This document shows, in pieces, positions 26,355 through 35,920 of a DNA stretch of 64,000 nucleotides. A program made the position numbers and the translations under genes. Location of the stretch: contig JAXGGA010000031.1 of the NCBI GenBank assembly GCA_038373865.1, positions 186,001 to 250,000 of the forward strand, written 5' to 3'. The stretch is from Uloborus plumipes (Eukaryota; Arthropoda; Arachnida; Araneae; Uloboridae). Below the pieces are notes generated by a model. That model was given only the letters and a program-made list of their open reading frames with translations, did no database searches and was not told the DNA's origin. Each line of letters opens with the position of its first letter. Positions within the stretch are counted from its first letter, which is position 1.

Positions 26355-26425
26355 ACCTCCAGTTTGGTTACGCCATCCAGAGATTGCAATTTCCTCTTTT
26401 TTTAGACTCTTCTGTCAGGATTAGA
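26355..26425 (-). ncRNA. Hammerhead fossil (weak)
   Basis: On the minus strand GAAATTGCAATC keeps the GAAA, the minimal stem III and an ATC cleavage triplet. It is followed by TCTGGATGG and then an ACTGGAGGTGTATTGC box as in the copy at 26975. The 5' half is eroded: CTGACAGAAGAG replaces CTGATGAG and stem II is poor. I call it only because of its 3' half and the matching flanks. Confidence 0.4.
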
Positions 26426-26604
26426 CAGTAACTGAACTGAGGGGAGAAATTATCTCATAGAAGCTCAGAATACCAACAAACTGGTATCTAAAGTATATTT
26501 AGCATTGCTGCGCGGTCTTTCTATGGTGTACTAAATCAACTTCAGGTACCAGTTTGTTGGCCCTTTAAGCTTCCAGATGACTTCTGAATCCAGCTTGTTT
26601 ACTA

Positions 26605-26660
26605 TATAAGCCAGACTGATGAGTCCTAATGAGGACGAAATTGCAGTATCTGTATGGCAC
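26605..26660 (+). ncRNA. Hammerhead ribozyme, type I, intact core
   Basis: The core CTGATGA lies at 26616-26622. Stem II is GTCC (26623-26626) paired with GGAC (26633-26636) around a TAATGA loop, followed by GAAA at 26637-26640. Stem III is minimal: ATT pairs with AGT (one G-T pair) around a GC loop. The cleavage triplet GTA ends at 26648. Stem I pairs CAGA (26612-26615) with TCTG (26649-26652), with possible further pairing outward. All conserved core bases are present. So short a stem III often needs a dimer to work, so activity as a monomer may be weak. Confidence 0.88.
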
Positions 26661-26867
26661 AACAAAGCTGGCAGTATAATGCAAGAAGTTCTGCCTTTAC
26701 CCTGGCTTAGATGTGGCAACTTGCTACTTAGTTCTAAGCACTACTTTGACTGCTGGACAACTTTAAGTTTGGGTCATTTCATAATAAATTCTCTTTATAT
26801 AGTTAAAAAACTTTTGGTCAGAGGTTTTCACTGCTTTACAATATGTTTTGCTTCCTGAGGTAGGCTC

Positions 26868-26893
26868 ACCACGCAGATTGGGAACCATTGCTT
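26868..26893 (-). mobile_element. Possible hAT-type terminus
   Basis: Read on the minus strand, CAATGGTTCCCAATCTG resembles the CAGTGGTTCYCAAMCTG terminus of many hAT elements. No partner end was found nearby, so this is a fragment at best. Confidence 0.35.
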
Positions 26894-26974
26894 TAGAGAC
26901 TTGCTTTGAAATATTTTATAGAATAATGGAATTACTTGAACATTAAGGTAAATGCAATACACCACCAGCTCGTG

Positions 26975-27030
26975 TATTCTATCTATGGACTGCAGTTTCG
27001 TGCTTATTATGCACTTATCAGCATGGAATA
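26975..27030 (-). ncRNA. Hammerhead ribozyme relic, one core change
   Basis: On the minus strand CTGATAAG (27021 down to 27014) replaces CTGATGAG, changing the invariant G of the core to A. Stem II is a perfect GTGC/GCAC pair with an ATAATAA loop, GAAA follows, and stem III is ACT/AGT around GC. The cleavage triplet is GTC, ending at 26988, then CATAG pairs with CCATG upstream. The architecture is the same as the copy at 26605. The core change should abolish or strongly reduce cleavage. Confidence 0.75.
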
Positions 27031-27214
27031 GGAATTAAACGAGCTGGAGGCAAAAATCATCTTATAGAGCAAAGAGAACCAACAAAAACTGGTAGCTAAT
27101 GTGAAATTAGAACACCAGTGAGGGATCATACTTGCTGCGGTACAACTCGAAAATTTTGAGGCAAAGCTCGGGTATAAAGCAGTAAGTAACCGCCCCTAAG
27201 CCAGGGCTAAGGCA

Positions 27215-27268
27215 GAAACATGATGCTGATGCATTGCATAATAAGCACGAAACTGCAGTCCATGGATG
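27215..27268 (+). ncRNA. Hammerhead ribozyme relic, altered core, SINE beside it
   Basis: CTGATGCATTGC (from 27226) stands where CTGATGAG plus stem II is expected. The ATAATAAGCACGAAACTGCAGTC that follows is identical to the minus-strand copy at 26988. The GTC cleavage triplet ends at 27260. The SINE target duplication CCATGGATG begins at this same base, so the insertion split stem I from the rest of the element. Confidence 0.65.
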
Positions 27269-27551
27269 AAAGGGCCGTGGTGGCCCGATCGGTAAAGCAT
27301 CGGACTCGTGTCCGGAGGGACCCGGGTTCGATCCCAGCTGATCAAAGATGCACCGTCTTGATTAATGGTGGCTAGGAGGCGTTAAAAATGTCATGGTCAC
27401 AAAGTCCTCCTAGTGAAACGATACCTCTGGGGGTGCTAGGCCTAGGTTCTGGTTCAAAATTAAGAACAGAGCGCTCTTCAGGGTCCTATCCCGGTTAAAC
27501 CACGAAGCTGTGGTAGGTACGGGGGACCCTGGAGTGTGAAATGGGAAAATT
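27269..27551 (+). mobile_element. tRNA-derived SINE with 9-bp target duplication
   Basis: The head reads GGGCCGTGGTGGCCCGATCGG (A-box region), and GGGTTCGATCCC (27324 region) is a textbook B-box. The body runs about 283 bases. CCATGGATG flanks it at 27260-27268 and 27552-27560 as an exact target duplication. It interrupts the hammerhead module, and the interrupted sequence resumes at 27561. The intact boxes and duplication suggest a relatively young insertion. It lacks the acceptor-stem pairing of a real tRNA gene. Confidence 0.92.
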
Positions 27552-27726
27552 CCATGGATGGAATAAACGAGCTAGTGGTGTTTTGCATGTTTCTGCTTTA
27601 GCCTAGGCTTAGGGGTGGTTACTTGCTGCTTTATATTAAGGTTAATGTTGATATATTGTGTTATAAGAATGGGGAAAAAAGTTAAATGCAAACTGCGAAG
27701 TATACTGTTCAAAGAACTACTAGGCT

Positions 27727-27954
27727 ATTCCACGAAACCGCAGCCATTTTCTCACTCATGTAACATTCATATATACTTCACTAAAAAGTAGTTATTTCAA
27801 AAGGTAAAAACAAAGTTTTTTGCCTAAGAAATCCCACACTAGTTTTTGATTTCTTAACCAACAAAATCCCGTTCATTATTCTTTAAAATCACTACTTTTT
27901 AATGAAATGCATGAGGGTAAGGTACGAGCCAATATGGTGGCTTTTTCGTGGAAT
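27727..27954. mobile_element. ATTCCACG-terminal MITE, copy A
   Basis: Ends read ATTCCACGAAACCGCAGCCA and, inverted, ATTCCACGAAAAAGCCACCA. Inside, an inverted pair around AAAAAGTAGTTATTT and ACTACTTTTTAATGAAA makes it partly foldback. It matches 35921-36147 along its length. The minus-strand frame 27876-28136 overlaps its end and is not a gene. Confidence 0.85.
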
Positions 27955-28403
27955 GGATCTTTTATTGTTATTCTTAGCAAAATATACAGAAACATTGTAC
28001 GGAGTTTAAAAACTAAACAATTAACAGTTCGCCAAAAATTCATTCTCTCGCCTACAAACGAAAAAAGGAAAGTGTAAAAGAACGCTACTTTTCGAATAAC
28101 ACAAATTTTCTTTTTAACCCCCTGTGCCGCAATCATTTCTATCTTTCATAACTTTTCCTCGGGGAATAATTCAATAACACAATCCTCTTCTTTCGCGTAC
28201 TTTTAATTAGCCATACACGAAGAATAACCGAGAAAACGCGCTACCTCTTTTATAAACATAAATATAAGCCGACCGCTTTAAATTGCAAATTTCTCCTCGG
28301 CAAAGATTCTTCCAGATTCGATTAGTACCTTAACGTGGTGTCGAATCGCAAAAACATTCCTAATTAGGAATCAAAGATGCGGCACATGTAATCAAAAGAG
28401 CAT

Positions 28404-28421
28404 ACACACACACACACACAA
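28404..28421. repeat. CA microsatellite
   Basis: A short run of alternating C and A at the edge of the GC-richer island. Confidence 0.9.
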
Positions 28422-28439
28422 AAGGAGAGCACCTTTAAA

Positions 28440-29070
28440 AAATTCAATTATCTCCCGTAGTGCTGAGTTGGTAATTGAATGAATCGCAATCGGGTAGCTA
28501 ATGAGATGGAAATGAAGCCCCCCCCCAACCCACAGCCCCCCAGATCTCGCGCAGCAAAAAGGCCTCCCGCGCGCTAATGCCCCCCTCTTCTCTGCTTTTG
28601 ATATGTCGTGTAACCGAGTTAGATCGGCTCGTTAGGAGAAGCGATTATGCAAATTGGTTAGATGCTGCGATTGAGTGCGGCATTTATCGGTGACAGAATT
28701 TCGATCCGGTCCGGTCGCCGGGGAATCCCGGACGCCGATCTTTCATTAAACCGTCGCCGGAACAAAGCGGCGGCTCAATCGCATTAATGCCCCCCGTTGC
28801 CAAATTCATTATCCGGGAATTATAAGGGTCAAAAATAGTTTGCACTTTTAATTATTATGAATGACGGGCCTGATCAATGTTCCGGGCGTAAGATAAATTT
28901 CGGGCATATTTATGGATGACTTAAGGAGTTATTAATCTTTTGAAATCCCGAAGATAATAAATGTGGTGGCCAATTATAAGTATCTCTAAGCGTGATTTAT
29001 TGTTTTATCTTTCAATTACTAATTTGAAATTAATATTTTAACGGTATCAAATCCATGAAAAATGCATTGT
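28440..29070. promoter_or_regulatory. GC-rich island, candidate enhancer (with partial copy)
   Basis: The block is much richer in G and C than the window and has no transposon termini. It contains homeodomain-like ATTA cores (GCATTAATGC, TTAATTATTATGAATGA) and an exact POU octamer ATGCAAAT at 28647-28654, all on a single-copy-looking background. Its last 310 bases (from about 28759) recur at 29202-29500 with few changes. No open frame of note crosses it. The likeliest role is a conserved cis-regulatory element. Function is inferred from composition, motif content and survival of both copies. Confidence 0.5.
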
Positions 29071-29201
29071 CAAAAAAATTTTTGCATATAACTTTTCTGA
29101 CCCCTAGACAAGATGACCGGATTATTAGTTAGTTAGTTAGTAGTAGTATTGCTGTTATTATTATTATTACTATTATTCTATTTTTTCAGTATATCGTTAC
29201 T

Positions 29202-29500
29202 GGAATAAAGCCGAGGCTCAATCGCATTAATGCACCCCGTTGTAAATTCATTATCCGGGAATTATAAAGGTCAAAAATAGTTTGCACTTTTAATTATTAT
29301 GAATGACGGGCCTGATCAATGTTCCAGGCGTGAGATAAATTCCGGGCATATTTATGGATGACTTAAGGAGTTAAAAATCTTTTGAAATACCGAAGATAGT
29401 AAACGGTGTGGCCAATTATAAGTATCCCTAGGCGTGATTTATTGCTTATCATTTAATTATTAATTTGAAATTAATATTTTGATGATGTCAAATCCATCAA
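29202..29500 (+). repeat. Direct copy of the GC-rich island's 3' half
   Basis: This copy begins near GGAATAAAGCCGAGGCTC and runs in the same orientation as 28759-29060, to AAATCCATCAAAA. The two are about 443 bases apart. Most differences are single bases, for example CCGGGCG versus CCAGGCG. The GC-richest 5' part (28600-28758) is not repeated. Confidence 0.9.
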
Positions 29501-29789
29501 AATGATTTTAGGTTACAAAAAATTGTTAACAATTTGCATGTATTTTTATTTTTTATATTAAGTGCTTCTGTATGCTGCGCGTAAAATATGTTAAACTTGT
29601 AATGTATTTAATGGTTTAAGTTTCCGCAAGCTAGCAGCGTCTAGGACTAATCGAGGAAAAAGAGACTACACAACATAATATAAGAGATTATTTAAAATTG
29701 TACTTCAAAGATGTTTTATTGATAACGTCTTCATTACTGCCTCAATTAATACTTGACATAACTAAACGTATATTTATATATGAACTAGC

Positions 29790-31291
29790 CGGTTTTCGGT
29801 CGCTTAATATGTGTTTCAGTGAAACTCATTCATAATTTGTTCAACATTAAAGTGCACGTCTATATACATAAATGGCTATAATGCTTTTGTAAATAGGAAT
29901 TGTTAAAAGCTTGGTATATTAAAATAAATAAATATTTACAGTATCAATCACACTGGAGTCAACCTTTCCAAATACTGCACGTTAAATAAGTTTCATTATT
30001 ACAGTCTCTATCCTTGTCACCCCATTTGTAAAAACGCAATTGGTAAAAACATCTGATATGATTAAGACATTTTTTTTTTGACTATAAACACTTTCAGTTT
30101 TCTACGTGTTGCCAAAATCAATTCCCTTTTATTTACCCCGTTAGCGATTATTGGCATAGATGAATATAGAAATCCTAAGAAAGCAATAAATTTCATACAT
30201 ACTCCAGAGAAGCCTTAGTTCAAATTTTTCATTATGATCACTATTAATATTGTTAATGCAAGGCAACAAATTTTTGCAACAATGGACTGAAAATTTAATC
30301 ACTTAATGGGGAAACTATATGAAATTTACTGTTTTTTACTTCCTTTTCGTAGTAAAGGAAGTATTGTGATCGCGAAAAAAAAATTCCTCAAATTTGGGTC
30401 TAAGTTTTGATTTTGCTCACCCCCGAATGAATGTTGAGTCGTTTTTTCGACCTGTCAGCACGTGCATATGTACCTACCAACATATAACCAGCCGAAAAAT
30501 CCTTTTCAACCATCCTCGAGTTCATTACGACGACTTTTCTCGTGACATCTGTATGTAAGTATGTATGTGCGTATGTATATCGCATAACTCAAAAACTATG
30601 TACCGTAAAAGCTTCTAGTTTGGTATGTAGGCTCTGAGGGGGGTCTAGTTGTGCATCTTTCCTTGTGGTTGTATTCGAATGTTTCGAATGTGGGTTTTTT
30701 TACTCCTTTTTTGGGGTAAATCAGTGTTAATTTCAATGCAGACTCAAGTGATATGAATTGACATGATCACATGGCGATATATCGCCAAGCTTTTGGTCGC
30801 CAAGTGTTTGACTCCAACTTGGCAATGAATCGCCAAGTTGGCGGTAAATTTGACGAAATTTTTTTTTTTTTTTTTTTTTTTTTGAATTTGGGTTCAATTT
30901 GGCGCTATTGCGATATTTTGCGAAAAATCGATTGAATGATGTTAAAATCGGCGATATTTAGAAAATGAATCATTGAAAAACATTTTTTTGCATTGTTTTG
31001 TTGCAAACTAGGGATGTAAATGTTCTGATTGCTATCTTGCTCACTCCCAGCACTAATTTAACACTAAGGCATCTACAAAAAAATTTACACGAAAAAGGAA
31101 GTAGTGTGGGACCCATACCAAATTTTTATCTTAACTTTTTAGAACTAAGTTTTTTTAGAAATAAATGATAGCCTATCCTGACTCCTGTTAATGTAGCTAT
31201 CTACTGTGACAAAATGGTTAAAATCGGTCCAGTAGTTTTGAAGATTACCCCTGACATACATATATACAAAAGTAGTCATTTATGTATATAG
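29790..31291 (+). mobile_element. CTAGC-family element, split by a nested insertion
   Basis: The 5' end CTAGCCGGTTTTCGGTCGC and a 3' end GGTTAAAATCGGTCCAGTAG, followed by a T/A-rich tail, resemble the termini at 20641-21175. Between them lies the ACTTCC-terminal element at 30332-31110. Joining the two ends as one element is inference. Confidence 0.55.
30332..31110. mobile_element. ACTTCC-terminal inverted-repeat element (unclassified)
   Basis: The left end reads ACTTCCTTTTCGTAGTAAAGG and the right end, inverted, ACTTCCTTTTTCGTGTAAA. Inside are palindromic GGCGATATATCGCC and CCAACTTGGC...GCCAAGTTGG motifs and a long T run near 30860. The minus frame 30400-30585 is not a recognisable protein. 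I think this terminus recurs in chelicerate genomes, but from memory only. Confidence 0.7.
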
Positions 31292-31575
31292 ATTAACACA
31301 TTTTTATCCTCAAGCAAACCTAAATAAAAAATTCTACCGGATGACCAAGTATAAATATTTCTGATGACATTGTGTTTTATACATTCATTTCTTGTAACAA
31401 CGGCTTCGTAACAATGTCGATTAACGGACCAACTTTTAGGCCAAATAGAAAACTAGACAAAAATATATAGCAGCTTTAAAAATAAAAACAAAAATGTTTA
31501 TTGCTCATTCTCTGTAAACAGTAGCTATGTGATTTAGCTCACTCCCCCATCAATACGTCAACATTATCGTGAGAT

Positions 31576-31992
31576 AAGAGCCCTCTTCTAATGAACGACT
31601 AGATAACGACAAAAATCAAGCGATATTACTACAGCGGTAAGTACGATATCGTGTCGCCTATTGCACTGTTTTTCCATCCAATCGGTACCGTTTCGAACAC
31701 CATTTCTATTTCTCACTCTTATACAAAAAGTAAAGAGATGGTCACGGAATAGCACCTTCAACGGGATAGCGGATAGTTGAGGATAGCACCCCAACGAGGA
31801 GTAAGAGCGCTCTTCTACTTGACGACTGGATAACGACAAAAATCAAGCGTTACTACTACAGCAATAAGTACGATATCGTGTCGCCTATTGCACTGTTTTT
31901 AAATTCAATCGGTATCGTTTCGAACACAATTGCTATTTCTCACTCTTGTTTAAAAAGTAAGTAGATGATCAAGCAACAGCACCTTCAACGGG
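31576..31992 (+). repeat. Tandem duplication, 227-bp period
   Basis: ATAACGACAAAAATCAAGCG, then GTACGATATCGTGTCGCC, then CACCTTCAACGGGATAG recur with a spacing of 227 bases (for example 31753 and 31980). The copies are diverged by scattered substitutions, and the first has a short extra piece near 31770-31800. Confidence 0.88.
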
Positions 31993-32059
31993 ATAGAAAA
32001 TTTCCTGTTTAAAGGTTGCGGAGTTTTTGCTTTGAGAGGCAACGTGGTTGATAGTCTTA

Positions 32060-32280
32060 GGGAAGAATTCAAGTGAAACATCATTGCAGTCGCTTCGAGG
32101 TGATCGCAATAGACCAAAATTGCAATCGCTACTGGAAGTCGAATTACGATAGAATCGCATCTCGTAGCGCGTGTAACGCTACGAGATTGTAACGCTATTA
32201 CGTTTCACTTGAATCCAAATTTGGGAATTTGCGATTGCATTGGTGAGTTGCGATCGTCCGTGTTTCACTTGAATTCCGGC
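32060..32280. mobile_element. Short inverted-repeat element, GAATTCAAGTGAAAC ends
   Basis: GAATTCAAGTGAAACA near 32066 faces its reverse complement near 32260. The inside is filled with GATCGCAA and TGCAATCGC motifs in both orientations and a CTCGTAGCG...CGCTACGAG hairpin at about 32161-32187. No transposase is present. Class unknown. Confidence 0.7.
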
Positions 32281-33892
32281 TATAGACTTTCACATTGTTG
32301 AAGTAGATTTAATCACTTGGGATCATTATAAAAATTAGGTTCGCAATTCTTATGTGCGTCTTTTTAGAGTTGCTATGAGACTTCAATTTTTTTACGAACG
32401 ATAGAACCGCATAAGGTCTCACAGTCACTATCAATTAGCTGTCGGAGAGTGAGGACTCTAAAAGCGTAGCTTGTAGTCATAGTTTTTGGATATACTATCG
32501 ACCATATATAGTATTTTCTAGGAAGACGCTTGGCAGAAGATAATTTACTACCAATAAAATAGATCTGGAGTGGTAATGTGCGCTACAAGGGGAGTGATCA
32601 GCAATGCCTAGACAACTCTTTGACAAAATCATATTCAGCATCAGAAAACGGTGTAAAATCTACACAACCGTCAGGGGAATTCAGATCCTTTACGAAAGGC
32701 TAGATGTTTTCTGCTGATATCTGTCACATGAATGTTTAGACCTTCAGTCGCATTGTGTGGTCTGTTACTTTTTAAATTTTTGTTTTTTTTTGGGGGGGGG
32801 GGGGGGCGGAGTGTTGCTTACATTACCTATGGGATATCATGGTATTATTTGCATTCATTTGGAAAGCTTTTGTTAAACGTTATACTGAGGAAACTGGTTC
32901 GTCCTTAATCTTTGCTCTGTAGTGTGTTTTATGTTTATACGTATAAAATACCGAATTACGTTAATTAAATAACTTTTCGAATTACAAAATAATGAACTTT
33001 TACTTAATAAATTAATACTTGTATTAACTATATTACTAAAACTAGTAAAAAGATTCGCGTATCAATATGATTTAATTGGTTTACTTGTACTGTGCACAAA
33101 AATCTTTGCTGGAGAAGTACGAAAACGCCAGACTTCAAAAGTAATAAAATCATTTTTCATATTTTCTTTTAATTCCCAACTGGGAAAGATTTTAAGAACT
33201 ATAAGTTTTAAATGAAATTAATATATTATTTAGTACAAAATGTGATTCTATACTATTTCACAATTAGATATTTAGTCATTTGTTCATACACGCTGTGGAA
33301 TACTCTTTAGTAATTAACTAACATGTTCTTGTCAGCAAAATTCCAAACTTTGTAAATAATATTCCTAGCTAGTTAGCGTATAAAGAGAACAATTGTATGC
33401 AATGTATAAAATTCGTTGAAATTACTAAACGTAATATTAACAACACCGGGTTTAAAATAGACGACCAAAACGAAATAAAAAATACTCAAAATGATCCTTG
33501 GGGAATTAAAGTATTTTCTCAAATTAATGAGCTTTTTGTTACTTCAAAGAACAATACGAATGCAAGAAAATTCTAGAGACAGCAAAGTTTAAAAGCATTA
33601 TCAGCATTAATCTGTTCTCTGTAGCATAACATTTAAAAATTGCAATAACAGATTACATAATCAACCTCTAAAATTTGACAACTTTTGAGAGATAATAAAA
33701 GTAGATTTTTAAATAACTGATTATTTTTAATGTATTGGTTCCACGTTTGATATATGAACTTGTAATATGGTTGTTTTGATTCAGTAAAAATGTCAAAGCA
33801 TTCCTGTGCATACGTTGTATTTTATTGAAACGTTTAGTTTGTGCTTAAAATTTCGCACCACGAAATGGTTGCACTGTGAATACAGTGGTTCA
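32281..33892. other. Gene-free AT-rich DNA with a G run
   Basis: A run of about 15 G residues lies near 32793-32808. Otherwise I see no feature I can support. Confidence 0.45.
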
Positions 33893-33965
33893 AAACCTGT
33901 GGGTAGCGACCCACAGGTTGGGAGCGACCCATAGGTTGGAGGCATTTCTGATAGGGTGGCGACAT
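33893..33965 (+). mobile_element. hAT-like terminal fragment
   Basis: CAGTGGTTCAAAACCTGTGG followed by GCGACCCACAGGTTGGGAGCG resembles the terminal region of hAT elements that begin CAGTGGTTCTCAA. The opposite terminus was not found. The small frame 33793-33990 overlaps it and is not a gene. Confidence 0.5.
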
Positions 33966-35198
33966 TTTCTCTAGAATTGAAAAAATACATGTACGAGTAT
34001 TATTACAAGTTTAAGCACCAATATATGTATTGGAAAAAAATAGAAACACTTTTAAGTAGCATTAAAGCCTAAGTGCAGTGGAGAATTTAGAGGAGAGCGT
34101 TAGGGCTGTGTTAACCACCGTCTGACCAAAGTCCTTGACCCCCCCCCCCCTTCCTCCTGACATTGTCTTCTAAGATTATCTAAAATTCTGGTTTAAGAAC
34201 TTTAATCTCTACAACTTTAAAGGAAATAGTCCTTGATTTCATTACTCTTTAACAATCTAAAGTAATCTGAACTTTCGTTTTTGGAACAATTTCGAACAAT
34301 TTCTGAGAGACAGTCTCAGTACTCCAACCCTAACTCTGACGACATCAAACATGATCTATAATTACGATATTAGGCGTTAACTTTGAGAATACTCCGAGGA
34401 ATAATTGCCATCCCTTAACTTCATCAAAATTAGCCGACAAATGGGAAAATATTTAAAATTACATTTTAAAGCTTTTTTTTTTTGTTAAATTTTTTATTTT
34501 GACTGCCACCTAGTGACAACAGAATCTACTTTTTTTTCATTTACTAATGATTTTTCTTCTGATGGTTTTTATCGTTAAGGCTGAGAACTATAGCGTTAGT
34601 ATAAAGAGATAATTATTGTTACCAGAATATTTATTTATATGTACTTAATTAGTAGCATGTGCAGTGCATGATTTCTTTTGGAAGTCAATCGCTTCACGCT
34701 GAATGCTCTCCCCGAATACCAGTCGGTGGCACCACTCCCACTGGAGCGATTTGTTTCGTAAATTATACTGCTTCACTTGTTCACAGTGAACGCTGCTTCA
34801 GGATTGACTTTTACATCAAGATGCAACACTGACTGTTGCAAAAAAAATGTAAGGGTGATGTTCAATTGGAACCAGGGAACCAGTTCTGATTCGTCTTTAG
34901 GGAAAGTCACTGTTTTTTTTTTTTTTTTTTTTTCAAAATATTTGAATTGCTTCTAAGAGTTGAAAAAACTTAGTTGTAATCTGTGGAGGATGTGGATGTG
35001 GGCAAAACTTTTTTTTTTATTAACGCAGTTAGTAATACCTACATTTGAAAAATGCCTACATAGCGAATCTCTCCTGCCTGGTTGACTTAATACGTAAATT
35101 TTCTATTCGCAGATACTCAAATATAAGTTTTACTAATGAGGTTTATGTATATCATTTCCATCACGCTTACATATTTAAATAACCTTTTCCTCTTTTAG
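33966..35198 (+). other. Intron upstream of the Beat exon
   Basis: This is AT-rich with homopolymer runs (C run near 34140, T runs near 34480 and 34912). It ends in a polypyrimidine tract AACCTTTTCCTCTTTTAG that forms the splice acceptor at 35197-35198. No upstream exon was recognised. Confidence 0.6.
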
Positions 35199-35404
35199 GT
35201 GTTTGGAGCCTCCGTCTGGTCTCACTCCACGTACCAACCAGAGTAGTTGTAGGAGATACAATCAAACTTTCTTGTGGTTACGATTTAGAAGGTGACACTC
35301 TGTATTCTATAAAATGGTATCGGGACGACGTAGAGTTCTTCAGGTTTGTTCCAAGGGATAAGCCTCCTGGACAGTTTTTTGCTCTTCCAGGCGTTCGAGT
35401 CGAT
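35199..35404 (+). CDS. Beaten path (Beat) family Ig-domain exon, partial
   Basis: This internal exon lies between an acceptor (TTTTAG at 35193-35198) and a strong donor GTAAGT at 35405. The first two bases finish a codon from the upstream exon; 68 codons follow and end at a codon boundary. The translation opens VWSLRLVSLHVPTRVVVG and contains LSCGYDLEG and SIKWYRDDVEFFRF. Cysteine 25 and tryptophan 39 are the expected first cysteine and core tryptophan of a V-type Ig fold; GVRVD ends it. The EGDTLYSIKWY and EFFRFVP patterns are typical of Beat proteins, secreted or membrane-anchored Ig proteins that bind Side receptors in axon guidance and synaptic partner choice in insects. The second Ig cysteine must lie on the next exon, not found here. 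The exact paralogue is not resolved. Confidence 0.92.
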
Positions 35405-35920
35405 GTAAGTACAAAATATTTTATTTCAAAGAATTATCTGGTGCACGAAAGAGTAGGTTCACATGAAATATAATTAAAAACATTATGGGGATTGTAAATT
35501 CCATATCTTAAGTTAAAAGTTTTCTTCTTTAAATGTTTATGATGACTTAATAGCTTTTGATTTTATATCAACAACGAGTTTTATTTCAAAAAAGGGTAAT
35601 AGATGGTAATTCGCGCTGATCTCCTTTCTCTTGATGCTTTTAGTATTATTTCATACCACACTGCCTTTGGTTCCTGCAGGTGTTTTTTTCTGAATAAATG
35701 CAATTAAATATATATTCATTTCCAACGATTTCTAAATATTATTTCATATTATTTAAATCTAGAATATCGTTACTTCCTTTTATCACTTAGTGTTGCAATT
35801 TTAAAATTGCTCTTTTTTCACAAACGTTCCATTATGAGTCTTTTTAAAGGTAGCATAGTACATTTCTTTGATTTTCGGTGGTCGAAGTAACATGTTTTTA
35901 AAAAATGCTTCAATGCAATC
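35405..35920 (+). other. Intron downstream of the Beat exon
   Basis: The intron starts GTAAGTACAAAATA, a strong donor. I see no next exon, which should encode the second Ig cysteine within a CEVSAEAP-like stretch, here or elsewhere to the window end. The intron may therefore exceed 28 kb. Confidence 0.5.

Larger units (their letters stand above)
26340..27640. mobile_element. Hammerhead-bearing repeat cluster, alternating orientation
   Basis: Four copies of one module lie in the order minus, plus, minus, plus. Each has an upstream ACCAGTTTGTTGG-like box (26475 minus, 26548 plus, about 27090 minus), usually a CCAGCTYGTTTA box, a hammerhead-like core, then an AGCTGG box. The sequence CTTAGCCCTGGCTTAGGGG and relatives occur near 26700, 27195 (inverted) and 27610. 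Type I hammerheads with very short stem III are known from Penelope-like retroelements and retrozymes. I see no reverse transcriptase, so the family is inferred. A SINE interrupts the last copy. Confidence 0.75.

Noticed and set aside
27269..27345. Functional tRNA gene
   Set aside because: A and B boxes are good but the acceptor stem does not pair and a target duplication shows it is a SINE.
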